Shown one piece after another: positions 39,000-48,275 of a stretch of DNA of 64,000 nt. The stretch is from the NCBI GenBank assembly GCA_002841945.1, contig PHBI01000021.1:1-64000 (forward strand), given 5' to 3'. Source of the stretch: Deltaproteobacteria bacterium HGW-Deltaproteobacteria-14. Lineage in GTDB: Bacteria > Myxococcota_A > UBA9042 > PHBI01. The position numbers and the translations under genes are program-made. Numbering within the stretch: the first letter of the stretch is position 1; every line of letters starts with the position of its first letter. Below the pieces are notes generated by a model. The model was given only the letters and a program-made list of their open reading frames with translations, was not told the origin of the DNA and did not search any database.

Positions 39000-41321
39000 C
39001 TACTTCTTCTTGCCGCCCTTGGGGCCCTCGGCGAGGTCCTCATCCACGACCAGGATCTCTCCGTCGTCGTCGCGGATGATGCCGAACTCCTCGTCGACCT
39101 GCTCGCGGGCCTTCTTCTTGATCTCCTTCTCGTGCTCCTTCTCGGCCGCCGCGGCGCGCGCCGCGGCGTCGCCCTCGAAGCCATCCTTCTCCGCGCGGAT
39201 GCGCTCGTCCCACTCGTCGCCGTGCAGGCGCCGGTCCTCGGTCTGATCGAAGACGACGGCGTCCTTGACCTCGTCCTTGCGCACACCGAGGCGGTCATCG
39301 CCGCGCTTGAACTGGTCGCGGTACTTCTTGTCGACGTCCTTCTCGAGCTCGTCGTCGTCCATCGCCTGGATGAACCCGGTGACGCCTTCCTTGCGGACCC
39401 CCGCCTCGATGGCGGCCTCGTCCCGCTTGACGTCCATCCAGTCGACCTGATCGACCTCGATGATGTTGACCTTGCGGAACGGCTTCTCGCCGAGCTCGTC
39501 GAAGTCGCGGATCTGGTGCCACCCCCGCCACAGGAGCTCGACGGCGGGCCGCTTGGGGTCGTCGAGGTCGAACAAGACCTGGTCGAGGGTCAGCGCGAGC
39601 GGGATCGGGCCCTCGCTCATGTCGATGGTCGCCGTCGGGTGGAGCCCGGGCAGACGGAAGAAGAGGTGGCCGTCGGGGGTCAGGTTCGTGAAGTAGACCT
39701 CCTCATCCCCCCGGATGTGCTTCACCCACAGCTTCGGGTGCGCCTCCTGGTAGGCGAGCATGTTGAAGAGCGGGATCTCCACGCCCTCGATGTTCTTGAT
39801 GATCGGCTGGTCATCGGGATCTTCGGGGTCGTAATTCTCGAGGGCCAGCTGCTTGCCGGTCTCGGCGAGCTCGGTGTCCCACGGGAAGATGCCGAAGTAC
39901 TGCGCACGCGGATACCAGGACATCGGGTACGGCGCCCAGCCGGCCGGCGCCCGGAGCTTCTTGATGTCGAACTCGTCGTTGAGCTCCACGACGAAGTCCT
40001 CTTCGACGAGCGGCTGCTCCGGATCCTCGATGTTGGGCAGCGGCAGGTCCTTGAGCGCCTCCTCGCGGTGACTGCACGCGAACCCCTTGCCACACGGGTT
40101 GGCCGGGTACGGCATCTCCGGGTGCTCGCTCTCCTCGCGCTCCTTCTTCGTCTTCTTCGGGCGCTCGCGGATGTACTCGGCGGCCCAGTCGTCACCGTGG
40201 AGCTTGATGTCGCCGAACTCGGTGGCGCGGTTCTTGAGCACGCCCTCCTCGTCCTTGAGCTCGCGCGCGCGGCGCTCGTCTTCGTCCTCGAGCAGCTCCC
40301 GCAGCTCGTCCTGGGCCTTGAGGGCGTTGAGGTCGAGGGACTGAGTCTTCTCGCTCGTGGAGAAGAACTCGGCCATCGGATCGACCTCCTTGGCCTCCGG
40401 CTCACCCTCCTCCTCCTCCTCGTCGTCCTTGTCGCCGGCCGCGTCCTCGGGCTCGGGGAGGTCCTCGGGTCGATCGGGCAGGTCGCGGCCGAGCCGCAGC
40501 GCGCTGGTGATCTTCATCCCGTCGTCGGCCTCGGCCTCAGCGTTGAGACGCGCGACGAGATCGGCGTCGAGGACGCGGGTGGTCCCGCTGCTCTCCTCTT
40601 CGTCGCCAAACGCCTTCTCGGCGAGCTGCTGGGCCTTCTCGTCCTTCGGCTTCGGCTCCTTCTTCTTGGAGCCGGCCTCCTTCTTCGCCTTCTCCTCGGC
40701 CTTGATCTCTTCCTCGATCTCCTTTTTGCGCTCGCGCCGCTTCTCCTGCACCTCGGCGACGCCCTGCGCCTCCTCGGCCATCTCGAGCTCGTCGTCGCTC
40801 AGGACGATCTTGCCCCAACCGCCATAGGCGTTCTCGTAGCGGAGCGGCACCTTGTCGATCGGCGTCGGCTCGCTGAAGTCCGGATCCAGCCACTGCCAGG
40901 TCTCGCCCTTGGCGAGGTCCTTGTAGGTCAGGTCCTTCATCGGCGGATACCAGACGCACTTGCGGTCACCGACGATCCGCAGGCGCCGGGTGACGACACC
41001 GGGGATCCGCATCTCGACGGTGAACTCGGGCACCGGCTGGCCGCCGGGAGCGTACGCCGTGCCGCGCACCATCACGTCGACGAAGCGCTTCTCCGGCGCG
41101 ATCTCGCCCGGGTGCCTGACGCTGACGTTCGGTGGATCGGCGTCGTCGTAGAACTCCGCCATGAAGGCGACCGGCGGGGTCTCGTCCGACGGCTCGCACG
41201 TCGCCTCGACGTTGTTGATGTTGTACCGACGCTTGATGACCACCACGATCCCGTGGTCGCCGTTGAGTCGACGCCCCGGGAGCCAGAACCCCTGGTAGCC
41301 ATGTTGCTCGAACTCGGGCAT
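39000..41321 (-). CDS. DUF2169-domain protein with an acidic/basic coiled insert (type VI secretion accessory)
   Basis: 773 residues. DUF2169 features are split around a long charged insert: GIVVVIKRRYNINN, RRLRIVGDRKCVW, FSEPTPIDKVPLRYENAYGG, and later KKLRAPAGWAPYPMSWYPRAQYFG, YFTNLTPDGHLFFRLPG. DUF2169 proteins are associated with type VI secretion (effector loading onto PAAR/VgrG). The insert (residues about 185-400) is a mix of Lys/Glu heptad-like runs and Asp/Glu-rich stretches, much longer than I expect for the family, and the C-terminus is again a charged helix ending in EGPKGGKKK. The lipoprotein gene lies upstream on the same strand. Confidence 0.7.
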   Translation of the reverse strand: MPEFEQHGYQGFWLPGRRLNGDHGIVVVIKRRYNINNVEATCEPSDETPPVAFMAEFYDDADPPNVSVRHPGEIAPEKRFVDVMVRGTAYAPGGQPVPEFTVEMRIPGVVTRRLRIVGDRKCVWYPPMKDLTYKDLAKGETWQWLDPDFSEPTPIDKVPLRYENAYGGWGKIVLSDDELEMAEEAQGVAEVQEKRRERKKEIEEEIKAEEKAKKEAGSKKKEPKPKDEKAQQLAEKAFGDEEESSGTTRVLDADLVARLNAEAEADDGMKITSALRLGRDLPDRPEDLPEPEDAAGDKDDEEEEEGEPEAKEVDPMAEFFSTSEKTQSLDLNALKAQDELRELLEDEDERRARELKDEEGVLKNRATEFGDIKLHGDDWAAEYIRERPKKTKKEREESEHPEMPYPANPCGKGFACSHREEALKDLPLPNIEDPEQPLVEEDFVVELNDEFDIKKLRAPAGWAPYPMSWYPRAQYFGIFPWDTELAETGKQLALENYDPEDPDDQPIIKNIEGVEIPLFNMLAYQEAHPKLWVKHIRGDEEVYFTNLTPDGHLFFRLPGLHPTATIDMSEGPIPLALTLDQVLFDLDDPKRPAVELLWRGWHQIRDFDELGEKPFRKVNIIEVDQVDWMDVKRDEAAIEAGVRKEGVTGFIQAMDDDELEKDVDKKYRDQFKRGDDRLGVRKDEVKDAVVFDQTEDRRLHGDEWDERIRAEKDGFEGDAAARAAAAEKEHEKEIKKKAREQVDEEFGIIRDDDGEILVVDEDLAEGPKGGKKK

Positions 41322-41433
41322 CCCTCAACCACCCTGTCGCGTGTTGGAACGAGGCGCGACACGCTGGTTCTATAGCACGCTCAGGGGCATGACAAGGCGA
41401 CCGCGGCCCGCCCAGCGGGCCCCAAAACGACGA

Positions 41434-41455
41434 ACGCCGGGGCGTCGCCCGGCGT
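41434..41455 (-). terminator. Hairpin after the 568-residue lipoprotein gene
   Basis: ACGCCGGG and CCCGGCGT form an 8-bp stem with a six-base loop, 30 bases past the lipoprotein stop on the minus strand. No T run. Confidence 0.5.
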
Positions 41456-41484
41456 CCGTGGGGTTCAGCGACCAACCGCGCCGG

Positions 41485-43191
41485 TCACCCGCAGATGCTG
41501 AGCACCACCGAGATGTGACGCTCCTCCGAGGCCCCGCAGGTGCGCTTGAGCGGCTGCTTGGTCGCGTCGACGAAGGTGATGTCGGTGTCCTTGCAGTCCA
41601 TCAGGACGCGGCTGAGGAGCTCCATCGAGTCGGTGTAGGTGAACTTGCCGCTCAGGAAGACCTGAACCTGTCCCTCGGTCTTGTCGAGCCACTCCTCGAG
41701 GGCGTCGATCTTCGAGGGGGACCCGAGGTCGATGGTCTCGCCCTCCTTGACCCACTCTTTGGCTTCCTTGTCGTACTTCACCGCGACCGCACGGAAGCGG
41801 GTCGGGCTCAGCTCGAGGTAGTACTCCTTCTTGTTGCCGAGGAGCGCCTCGCCCATGAAGCCCATCAGCGCGCAGGTCGTCTTCGACCCGTCCTCCGGGA
41901 ACTGGTAGGAGGAGCTCTTCGGCGCGTCGACGTGCATCATCTGGAGGTTGAGCACCCCCTTGCGGAGGCTGTCGTCGACGTAGCGGCGGCCGACGAGGAC
42001 GATGTTCTTCACGATGGCGTCGGGGAACGCGAACACGCGCACGATGTCGCGCAGCGCCGTGGTGGACATGGTGCCGGGCGCCTCGACCACCGCGCGGGTG
42101 AAGTTGATGATGTTGCCCGGGGTGTTCTTGACGTTGTTGACGACCTCGAGCGCCTTGCCGGACAGGTCGCCGGGGATCGTCCCGTCGAACGTCGGGGCGA
42201 GCTGCTGGTCGGCGATGACGATGCCGCGGTCCTTCGAGAAGAAGGCGTTGAGCCCGCTCGTCCCGCCGGGCTTGGCGAAGGTCGCCGGCAGGATCGGGTC
42301 CTCGGAGACGTCGACCTCGCCCTTGGTCGCCTCGGCGAGATCACCGACGAAGCGGTCCATGACGTCCGTGAAGACCTTGGCGTCTTCAGAGTTCGCCTTG
42401 AAGCCCTCGGCCTGCTTCTTGATGAGCTCGAGGTAGGCGCGATCGAGCACGGCGGCCCGGTGCTCGTGGGGCACGCCCTTGCAGCGCTCCTTGATGGCCT
42501 CGTCCGCGAAGCAGATGCGGCTGATGTACGCGTCCGGATCGTCGTCCTCCCCAGCGTGGGTCGCGAAGCCGAAGCCCAGGGCCCAGTACGGGAGCAGCGC
42601 GCGCCGCTCGGCGAGGCGGGACTCGGCCAGGCTGAGCTGGTAGAAACCAGCGGCGTGCACGAAGGAGCGGTCGAAGCGCGCCTCGTCCATCAGCGGCGGC
42701 GGGACGTAGGGAACGCCGGCCTTGTCGGCCTCGGCCTCGTGCATCGAGGCGCTCTCCACGAAGGCGTCGATGGAGCCGAAGTAGCGCTCGTGAGACGAGC
42801 TGCCGTTCCAGTAGTCGTCCGCCTCCTTGACGAAGGTGTCGGCGAGCTCCGCGGCGACCTGAGCAGGCGTCCCCTTCGCGCCCACCTTGGTGGTCTCGTC
42901 GGGCTTGGTGTGGGTCGCGAGGTGCTCGAACGTCTTGGCGTCGTCGCGGGCCAGGGTCTGTTTGCGCCAGGTCAGGATGGGGTGTTCACGCCCCTCGGCC
43001 TTGGCGTCGGCCGCCGGCACGGAGCTCGAGAGCGCTCCGTAGCGGTCGGTCTGCACGGCGTAGACGGCCGCCTTCGCGGCGGCGTACCGGCGCTCTTTGC
43101 TCTGGTCGAGCTTGGCCTGGAGCCCCATGTCGCAGCCCGAAGCGAGCAGCACGAGGGCGACGGATGACGTGAGGAGGCGAGCGCGGGTCAT
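41485..43191 (-). CDS. Lipoprotein of unknown function
   Basis: 568 residues. Signal peptide with lipobox LASGC (Cys20). The body is soluble with few Cys and shows no domain I recognise; a DSKDRGIVIADQQ-like stretch and LSICG end are not diagnostic. It sits upstream of the DUF2169 gene on the same strand but is separated by 163 bases and a hairpin, so a shared transcript is uncertain. It diverges from the Ser/Thr kinase. Confidence 0.6.
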   Translation of the reverse strand: MTRARLLTSSVALVLLASGCDMGLQAKLDQSKERRYAAAKAAVYAVQTDRYGALSSSVPAADAKAEGREHPILTWRKQTLARDDAKTFEHLATHTKPDETTKVGAKGTPAQVAAELADTFVKEADDYWNGSSSHERYFGSIDAFVESASMHEAEADKAGVPYVPPPLMDEARFDRSFVHAAGFYQLSLAESRLAERRALLPYWALGFGFATHAGEDDDPDAYISRICFADEAIKERCKGVPHEHRAAVLDRAYLELIKKQAEGFKANSEDAKVFTDVMDRFVGDLAEATKGEVDVSEDPILPATFAKPGGTSGLNAFFSKDRGIVIADQQLAPTFDGTIPGDLSGKALEVVNNVKNTPGNIINFTRAVVEAPGTMSTTALRDIVRVFAFPDAIVKNIVLVGRRYVDDSLRKGVLNLQMMHVDAPKSSSYQFPEDGSKTTCALMGFMGEALLGNKKEYYLELSPTRFRAVAVKYDKEAKEWVKEGETIDLGSPSKIDALEEWLDKTEGQVQVFLSGKFTYTDSMELLSRVLMDCKDTDITFVDATKQPLKRTCGASEERHISVVLSICG

Positions 43192-43496
43192 TCTGGGCGG
43201 GTCTCCGTAACCGTGCCCGAACGGGCGATGAGGCCGGGAGTATCGAGATGCGACCCTTGATTGTCAAGGCGTTGCCGCACGCGGTGAGCGCTCCGAGGTC
43301 GGTCGAAAAACTCGCGCCGGCGTTGTCGAAACCGGTACAGACTACCGTTGCACTCGACGACGGTGAGAACGATGCCGATAATCGGCGTGCAGAGGGTCGC
43401 CCTGGTCCACCGCAAGTCCGTGACGCAAGACGCGGTCCGATCACCCCGCAGAATCGGAGCGCAGGCGAGGAGATCCCGCTGGAACAGACCTCCCAG
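43192..43496. other. Divergent promoter region, lipoprotein / Ser-Thr kinase
   Basis: This 305-base region lies between divergent starts. The ORF-track start at 43248 runs through it with no coding-like sequence. I could not assign promoters or operators. Confidence 0.4.
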
Positions 43497-46400
43497 GTGA
43501 CGCCCGAGTTCCTCTGCCCCGAATGCGAGCGGATCTTCGGCAGTGGGTACGAGCGCTGCCCGTTCGACGGCGCCCGGCTCGTCAACCTGGGGGCCGGGCT
43601 CGCGGCCGGGACGGTGATCGACAACCGCTACACGATCAAGCGGCTGCTCGGAAAGGGCGGGATGGGATCGGTCTACGTCGCACGTCAGCACTCGATGGAC
43701 CGCGACGTCGCGATGAAGATCATGCACCACCGGGCCGACGGGAACCACGCCTCGGTGCAGCGCTTCTTCTGGGAGGTCCGCGCCGCGCGGCGGCTCCAGA
43801 GCCCGCACACGATCACGGTCTTCGACTTCGGTCAGACCGAGCGCGGGAGCCTCTACCTCGCGATGGAGCTGCTCAAGGGCACCACCCTCGGACACCTCCT
43901 GGGCGTGGAGCAGCGGGTCTCGCCGCAGCTGACGCTGCGGATCTCGATGCAGATCTGTCGGAGCCTCGAGGAGGCGCACGGCAAGGGGATCATCCACCGC
44001 GACCTGAAGCCGGAGAACATCTTCCTCGTCCAGCGCAACAGCGCCAACGACTTCGTGAAGGTGCTCGACTTCGGCGTCGCGAAGTTCCTCGATCCCGACG
44101 GGCAGAGCCCGCTCACCCAGACCGGGACGGTCTTCGGCACGCCCCGCTACATGAGCCCCGAGCAGGCCAACAGCGAGTCCGTCGACGCGCGGAGCGACCT
44201 CTACTCCCTCGGCATCATGATGTACGAGATGCTGACCGGGAAGGTCCCGTTCAACGAGGACAACGCCCTCGAGCTGCTCTACAAGCAGGTCCACGCCAAG
44301 CCGGTCCCGCTGTGCGAGGTGGCGCCGTGGCTCGCCCTCGACCCGCGGCTCGGCGAGCTCGTCGACGGGCTCCTCGAGAAGCGGCGGGAGGCCCGACCCC
44401 AGTCAGCGACCCTCGTCCGTGAGGCGCTCGAGGGCCTCGCGAACGAGCTCCCCGACGACGGGGAAGGGGTCCCGCCCCCGATCCCCATCTCGGAGGCCCA
44501 CGCGGCGCCCGCCGTGAGGCAGCACGGGACCGCGGACACCCAACAGGCGCTCGACGCCCGCGAGCTGTTGCGGCGCGAGATGCAGACGCCCTCGCTCGGG
44601 ATGAGGACCGGTCACGATGGGCGCGCTCACCTCCTCGCGGGCCGACCAGACGAGAGCAGCGCGGCCCGGCAGGCCGTGGAAGAGGGGCTCCAGGGGCCCA
44701 CTGGCCGCTTCGTCTTCATCACCGGCGAGCCAGGCCTCGGAAAGAGGCGCCTCACGCGCTGGCTCGCCGCGGCCGCCCTAAAAGAGCACGACGCCGTGCT
44801 CGCGCAGAGCCGCGAGGCGACCCACTCCCCGCATGACATGCCCGAGATGCGCGCCGCGCTCGAGCACCTCCTGGGCGTGACGCTGCTCGAGCGCACCGGG
44901 CTGCGGCAAGCCCTCGAGGATCATCCGGCGTTCTCGGACCACGTCGAGCACGACCTCATCACCGCGCTAACCGATTTTCTGCGCCCCCCGCTCAAGGACG
45001 GCGCCTCGACCGCCGCCGACGACGACGTCCAGCGCCTCTTCAGCGCCATCCATCGCCTGCTGGTCAGGATCAGCAAGATCCGCCCGGTGGTCCTCGACGC
45101 CGGGCTCCTCAACCGCGCCTCGCCGATGACGCTGCGCTTTCTCGAGTACCTCGGCGCGGCGATGCCGTTCTCGCCGTCGCGGATCGTCGTGCTGAGCCGC
45201 ATCGACACCTCCTCGCGGCCGCGCCACGCCGTGCTGCGGGGCGCGCTCGAGTCGTGCGGCTGGCAGGGGGAGAGCAACCCGTCGTCGCGACACATCCCGA
45301 TGCACCGCCTCGACGGCCAGGAGTTCAAAGACCTCCTGCAGTCCCTCGGCAAGGTCTACATCAACCTGGTCGACTACCTTCACTACCTCAGCGGCGGCGT
45401 GCCCCGGGTCGCGGCGGCGCTGGTGCGCCAGATCGAGTCCAACCCGGAGCGCCTGCACGTCGCGCGGATGTGGAACCCGATCGGCCACCGCACGGCCCTC
45501 GCCGAGCTCCCTCGGGACCTCGTCGACGAGGCCGAGCGGCACTTCGACCGCGCCCTCGCTGCGGCGCGCGAGCCGCGGATCATCAAGAGCATCGTGCGGA
45601 TCGCCGCCCTCATCGGCAACAGCTTCGACATCGGGTTCTTGGAGGAGTGCGTCGGCCGTGAGGACGACCCCGCGCTCCTCGACGCGCTGGAAGACGGCCT
45701 CGATCTGCTCGTCGCCGAGGGCTGCCTCCACGAGATCGACGGCGCCGGTGATCGGCTGCGCTTCGACAACGGCATCCTCCGTGAGCTCGTCCTGAACCGC
45801 ATCCGGAGCCAACGGTCGGTGAAGCACCTCCACTCCCTGGTGGCCGGCGCCATCGCGGACCTGCCGCCGGACCAGCTCGCCCCTCGCGCCCTCGAGCTGG
45901 CGACCCACTACGCTTGCTCGGGGGACTACACCAGAGCGCTCGATCACCACCTCGTGCACGCCCGGGCCGCGCGCGCCTCCGGGACGACCGAGGCGGCGCT
46001 GCAGGCGTATCTGGCCGCGGCGGAGATCGTCGAGCAGCTCCTACACGATCCGGACGCCGAGCGCGCACCGATCCCCGCCGAGCACGAGATCATCGCCGAG
46101 CTGGCCCAGATCCACTTCGAGCTCGGCCTGTACGAGCAAGCAGCTGACAGCTTCGAGGGGCTCTGCCAGCGCGCTCGGGACGCCGGTGACGAGGCCGCGC
46201 TGGGGCGCGCCGAGCGCGGCTTGGCCGAGGTGCAGGACGCGCTCGCCGAGTACGGCGCGGCGTCGAGCCTGTTCGAGTCGGCGCGCGACCGCTTCCGCGC
46301 CCTCGGCGAGCGCCTCGAGGCCGCCTGGTGCGAGCTGAAGCGCGCCGGATCGCTCGAGCGCCGCGGGCTCCCCACCCAGGCCCGGGCTGCCTACTCGGAA

Positions 46401-47201
46401 GCGCGTCAGGTCTTCGCGAGGGAACGAGACGACCGCGGGCTCGCCGAGGCGTACAACGCGCTCGGGCTGCTGGCGCTGCGCGAGGGGGACGCGAGCGAGG
46501 CGCTCCGCCAGCTGCGCCGCGCCGCAGATCTGTTCAAGAAGCTCCACGCCTCCCTCGATCTCGGCAAGGCGCTCTACAGCCTGGCGATCGCGGCGACCGA
46601 CCGGCGAGACCTGCTCATGGCCCTCGACGCGGCCAACAAGGCCCTCGAGATCTTCGACCGCCACGACTTCCGGGTCGGCATCAGCCAGTGCCTGGGCACG
46701 ATCGCGCGCGTCCTGGTGACCCAGCGACGCCCGGCCGAGGCGCGACCGTTCTTCGAGCGCGCCCTGAGGATCCGCGAGAACCTGGGCGATCGGCGCGGGG
46801 TCGCTGAGGCCGTCGCGAGCCTGGCCGACATCGCGCTGTCCCTCGAGCAGTTCGACCGGGCGCTCGAGCTCGCCTTCCGGGGCCGCGACATCTACACGTC
46901 GATCGGTGAGTTCCTCGGCGCCGCGAACGCGCTCCGTACCATGGGCCAGGCGCAGTCCGCGCTCGGACGCTACGAGGACGCGTTGGCGTTCTTGCGCGAG
47001 GCCGTCGCGACCTACGAGAGCCTGTCGGCCAAGGACGGCGACCTCTGCGACATCCTGCAGAGCCTGGCCGAGTGCCAGGATCGGATGGGCCTCCGTTCAG
47101 ACGCGCGTGTGACGCTGGCGCGGGCTCTCGAGCTGGCCCGGGAGCTGAGCCTCAGCCATCAGACCGGCCACCTCGAGGCGCGGCTGCGGGCGTTGGCGTA
47201 G
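43497..47201 (+). CDS. Ser/Thr protein kinase with zinc ribbon, AAA ATPase and TPR domains
   Basis: About 1234 residues from GTG 43497. The N-terminus is a short zinc ribbon (CPEC...CPFDG). A Hanks-type kinase follows: GKGGMGSVY, VAMK (Lys74), HRDLKPEN, DFGVAKF, GTPRYMSPEQ. Then a STAND/AAA-like ATPase with Walker A GEPGLGKRRL, and from about residue 820 many TPRs (QIHFELGLYEQAADSFEGLCQRARDAGDEAALGRAERGLAEVQ, AYNALGLLALREGDASEALRQLRRAADL). This kinase-ATPase-TPR combination is frequent in myxobacterial signalling. The start codon is uncertain because no strong ribosome site is seen. Convergent with the hydrolase. Confidence 0.87.
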   Translation: MTPEFLCPECERIFGSGYERCPFDGARLVNLGAGLAAGTVIDNRYTIKRLLGKGGMGSVYVARQHSMDRDVAMKIMHHRADGNHASVQRFFWEVRAARRLQSPHTITVFDFGQTERGSLYLAMELLKGTTLGHLLGVEQRVSPQLTLRISMQICRSLEEAHGKGIIHRDLKPENIFLVQRNSANDFVKVLDFGVAKFLDPDGQSPLTQTGTVFGTPRYMSPEQANSESVDARSDLYSLGIMMYEMLTGKVPFNEDNALELLYKQVHAKPVPLCEVAPWLALDPRLGELVDGLLEKRREARPQSATLVREALEGLANELPDDGEGVPPPIPISEAHAAPAVRQHGTADTQQALDARELLRREMQTPSLGMRTGHDGRAHLLAGRPDESSAARQAVEEGLQGPTGRFVFITGEPGLGKRRLTRWLAAAALKEHDAVLAQSREATHSPHDMPEMRAALEHLLGVTLLERTGLRQALEDHPAFSDHVEHDLITALTDFLRPPLKDGASTAADDDVQRLFSAIHRLLVRISKIRPVVLDAGLLNRASPMTLRFLEYLGAAMPFSPSRIVVLSRIDTSSRPRHAVLRGALESCGWQGESNPSSRHIPMHRLDGQEFKDLLQSLGKVYINLVDYLHYLSGGVPRVAAALVRQIESNPERLHVARMWNPIGHRTALAELPRDLVDEAERHFDRALAAAREPRIIKSIVRIAALIGNSFDIGFLEECVGREDDPALLDALEDGLDLLVAEGCLHEIDGAGDRLRFDNGILRELVLNRIRSQRSVKHLHSLVAGAIADLPPDQLAPRALELATHYACSGDYTRALDHHLVHARAARASGTTEAALQAYLAAAEIVEQLLHDPDAERAPIPAEHEIIAELAQIHFELGLYEQAADSFEGLCQRARDAGDEAALGRAERGLAEVQDALAEYGAASSLFESARDRFRALGERLEAAWCELKRAGSLERRGLPTQARAAYSEARQVFARERDDRGLAEAYNALGLLALREGDASEALRQLRRAADLFKKLHASLDLGKALYSLAIAATDRRDLLMALDAANKALEIFDRHDFRVGISQCLGTIARVLVTQRRPAEARPFFERALRIRENLGDRRGVAEAVASLADIALSLEQFDRALELAFRGRDIYTSIGEFLGAANALRTMGQAQSALGRYEDALAFLREAVATYESLSAKDGDLCDILQSLAECQDRMGLRSDARVTLARALELARELSLSHQTGHLEARLRALA

Positions 47202-47210
47202 GGGCCGCCG

Positions 47211-48065
47211 TCAGTGGAGCCGGCGCGACACCCGGGTCAGGGCGGCGTCGAGGAGCGCGAGGAGCCCCTCCGGGTCGTCGACGTGGAGCCAGTGCCCGGC
47301 GTCCGGGAGGGTGTGTAGGTGCACCGCCCCGGCGTCGGACAGGCCCTCGAGTCGGGCGACGTCGTCGGCGCCGAGGCGATCGCTCTTGCCACCGAGGACG
47401 GCGTGGACCGCGAGGTGCCGCGGGGGAGACGTGACGACACTCCAGCCATCGACGGTGTAGTAGTCGGCCAGCATCTCGGCGATCGCGTCGAGATCGAAGC
47501 GCCAGCGGTAGCCGCCGGTGCCGAGCCGCAGGTTGGTGGTCATCCACTGACCGAGCGCGCGGGGGAGGCCCTTGGCCGTCAGCGCCTCGACCAGCACGCC
47601 CCGTGATGGCAGCGGGAGGGGCACGCTCCGGACGGCCGCCATCACCTCCTCGATCTGGCGCACGCTCGGGTGGGCGCTGCCGCGGGGGATGACCCCGATG
47701 GGCGCGTCGAGCAGCCACAGCTCGTCGAGGTCGACGGCGTGGTCGCGCGCGTAGACCAGCCCGACCTTGCCGCCGAAGGAGTGGCCGCACACCAGCGAGG
47801 GCTCGAGGCCGCGGCGCTCGGCCAGGGCCGCGAGGTCTGCCGCACAGGCTGCCACCGTGTGGGGCGGTGGGGCGCCTGTGGAGTCGCCGTGGTTGCGCAG
47901 ATCGACGAGCACGAAGAGCCACGTCGGGTGCGCGGTCACGAGGCGGCGCACGAAGCTGCGCCAGTTCGTCCCCGAACCGAGGATGCCGTGGAGGACGAAG
48001 GCGACCTCCTTCGGCTCGGTCAGTCCCGGGGCGTGGACGTCGATGTGCGCGGGGACGTAGCCCAC
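47211..48065 (-). CDS. Alpha/beta hydrolase (YbfF-like esterase)
   Basis: 284 residues. The oxyanion strand VLHGILGSGTNW, the nucleophile elbow CGHSFGGKVGL, and the final His in DAGHWLHVDDPEGL give a complete Ser-His-Asp set. Similarity to acyl-CoA thioester/ester hydrolases of the YbfF/ABHD11 kind is by pattern (LVDLRNHGDS). No signal peptide, so cytoplasmic. It is convergent with the kinase, only nine bases between stops, and htpG lies 210 bases upstream on the same strand. Confidence 0.8.
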   Translation of the reverse strand: MGYVPAHIDVHAPGLTEPKEVAFVLHGILGSGTNWRSFVRRLVTAHPTWLFVLVDLRNHGDSTGAPPPHTVAACAADLAALAERRGLEPSLVCGHSFGGKVGLVYARDHAVDLDELWLLDAPIGVIPRGSAHPSVRQIEEVMAAVRSVPLPLPSRGVLVEALTAKGLPRALGQWMTTNLRLGTGGYRWRFDLDAIAEMLADYYTVDGWSVVTSPPRHLAVHAVLGGKSDRLGADDVARLEGLSDAGAVHLHTLPDAGHWLHVDDPEGLLALLDAALTRVSRRLH

Positions 48066-48275
48066 CGGTTGCTCCTCGGCTGGCGCGGCGATGCCGCGAT
48101 GAACCGTCTCTCTATACGCCGCCTATACCGCGCCGGTCCACCCCGTGCGGCGGCCGCTCGCGCGCTGCGGGAGGCCATCGACGATGGTCTCGATCCCGGT
48201 GAGGCAGCGCGTCACGGGGTCACCGCGCGGACCGCGACCCGGAGCGCACCCCGGCTCGCGGTCACGGCGATCCCG

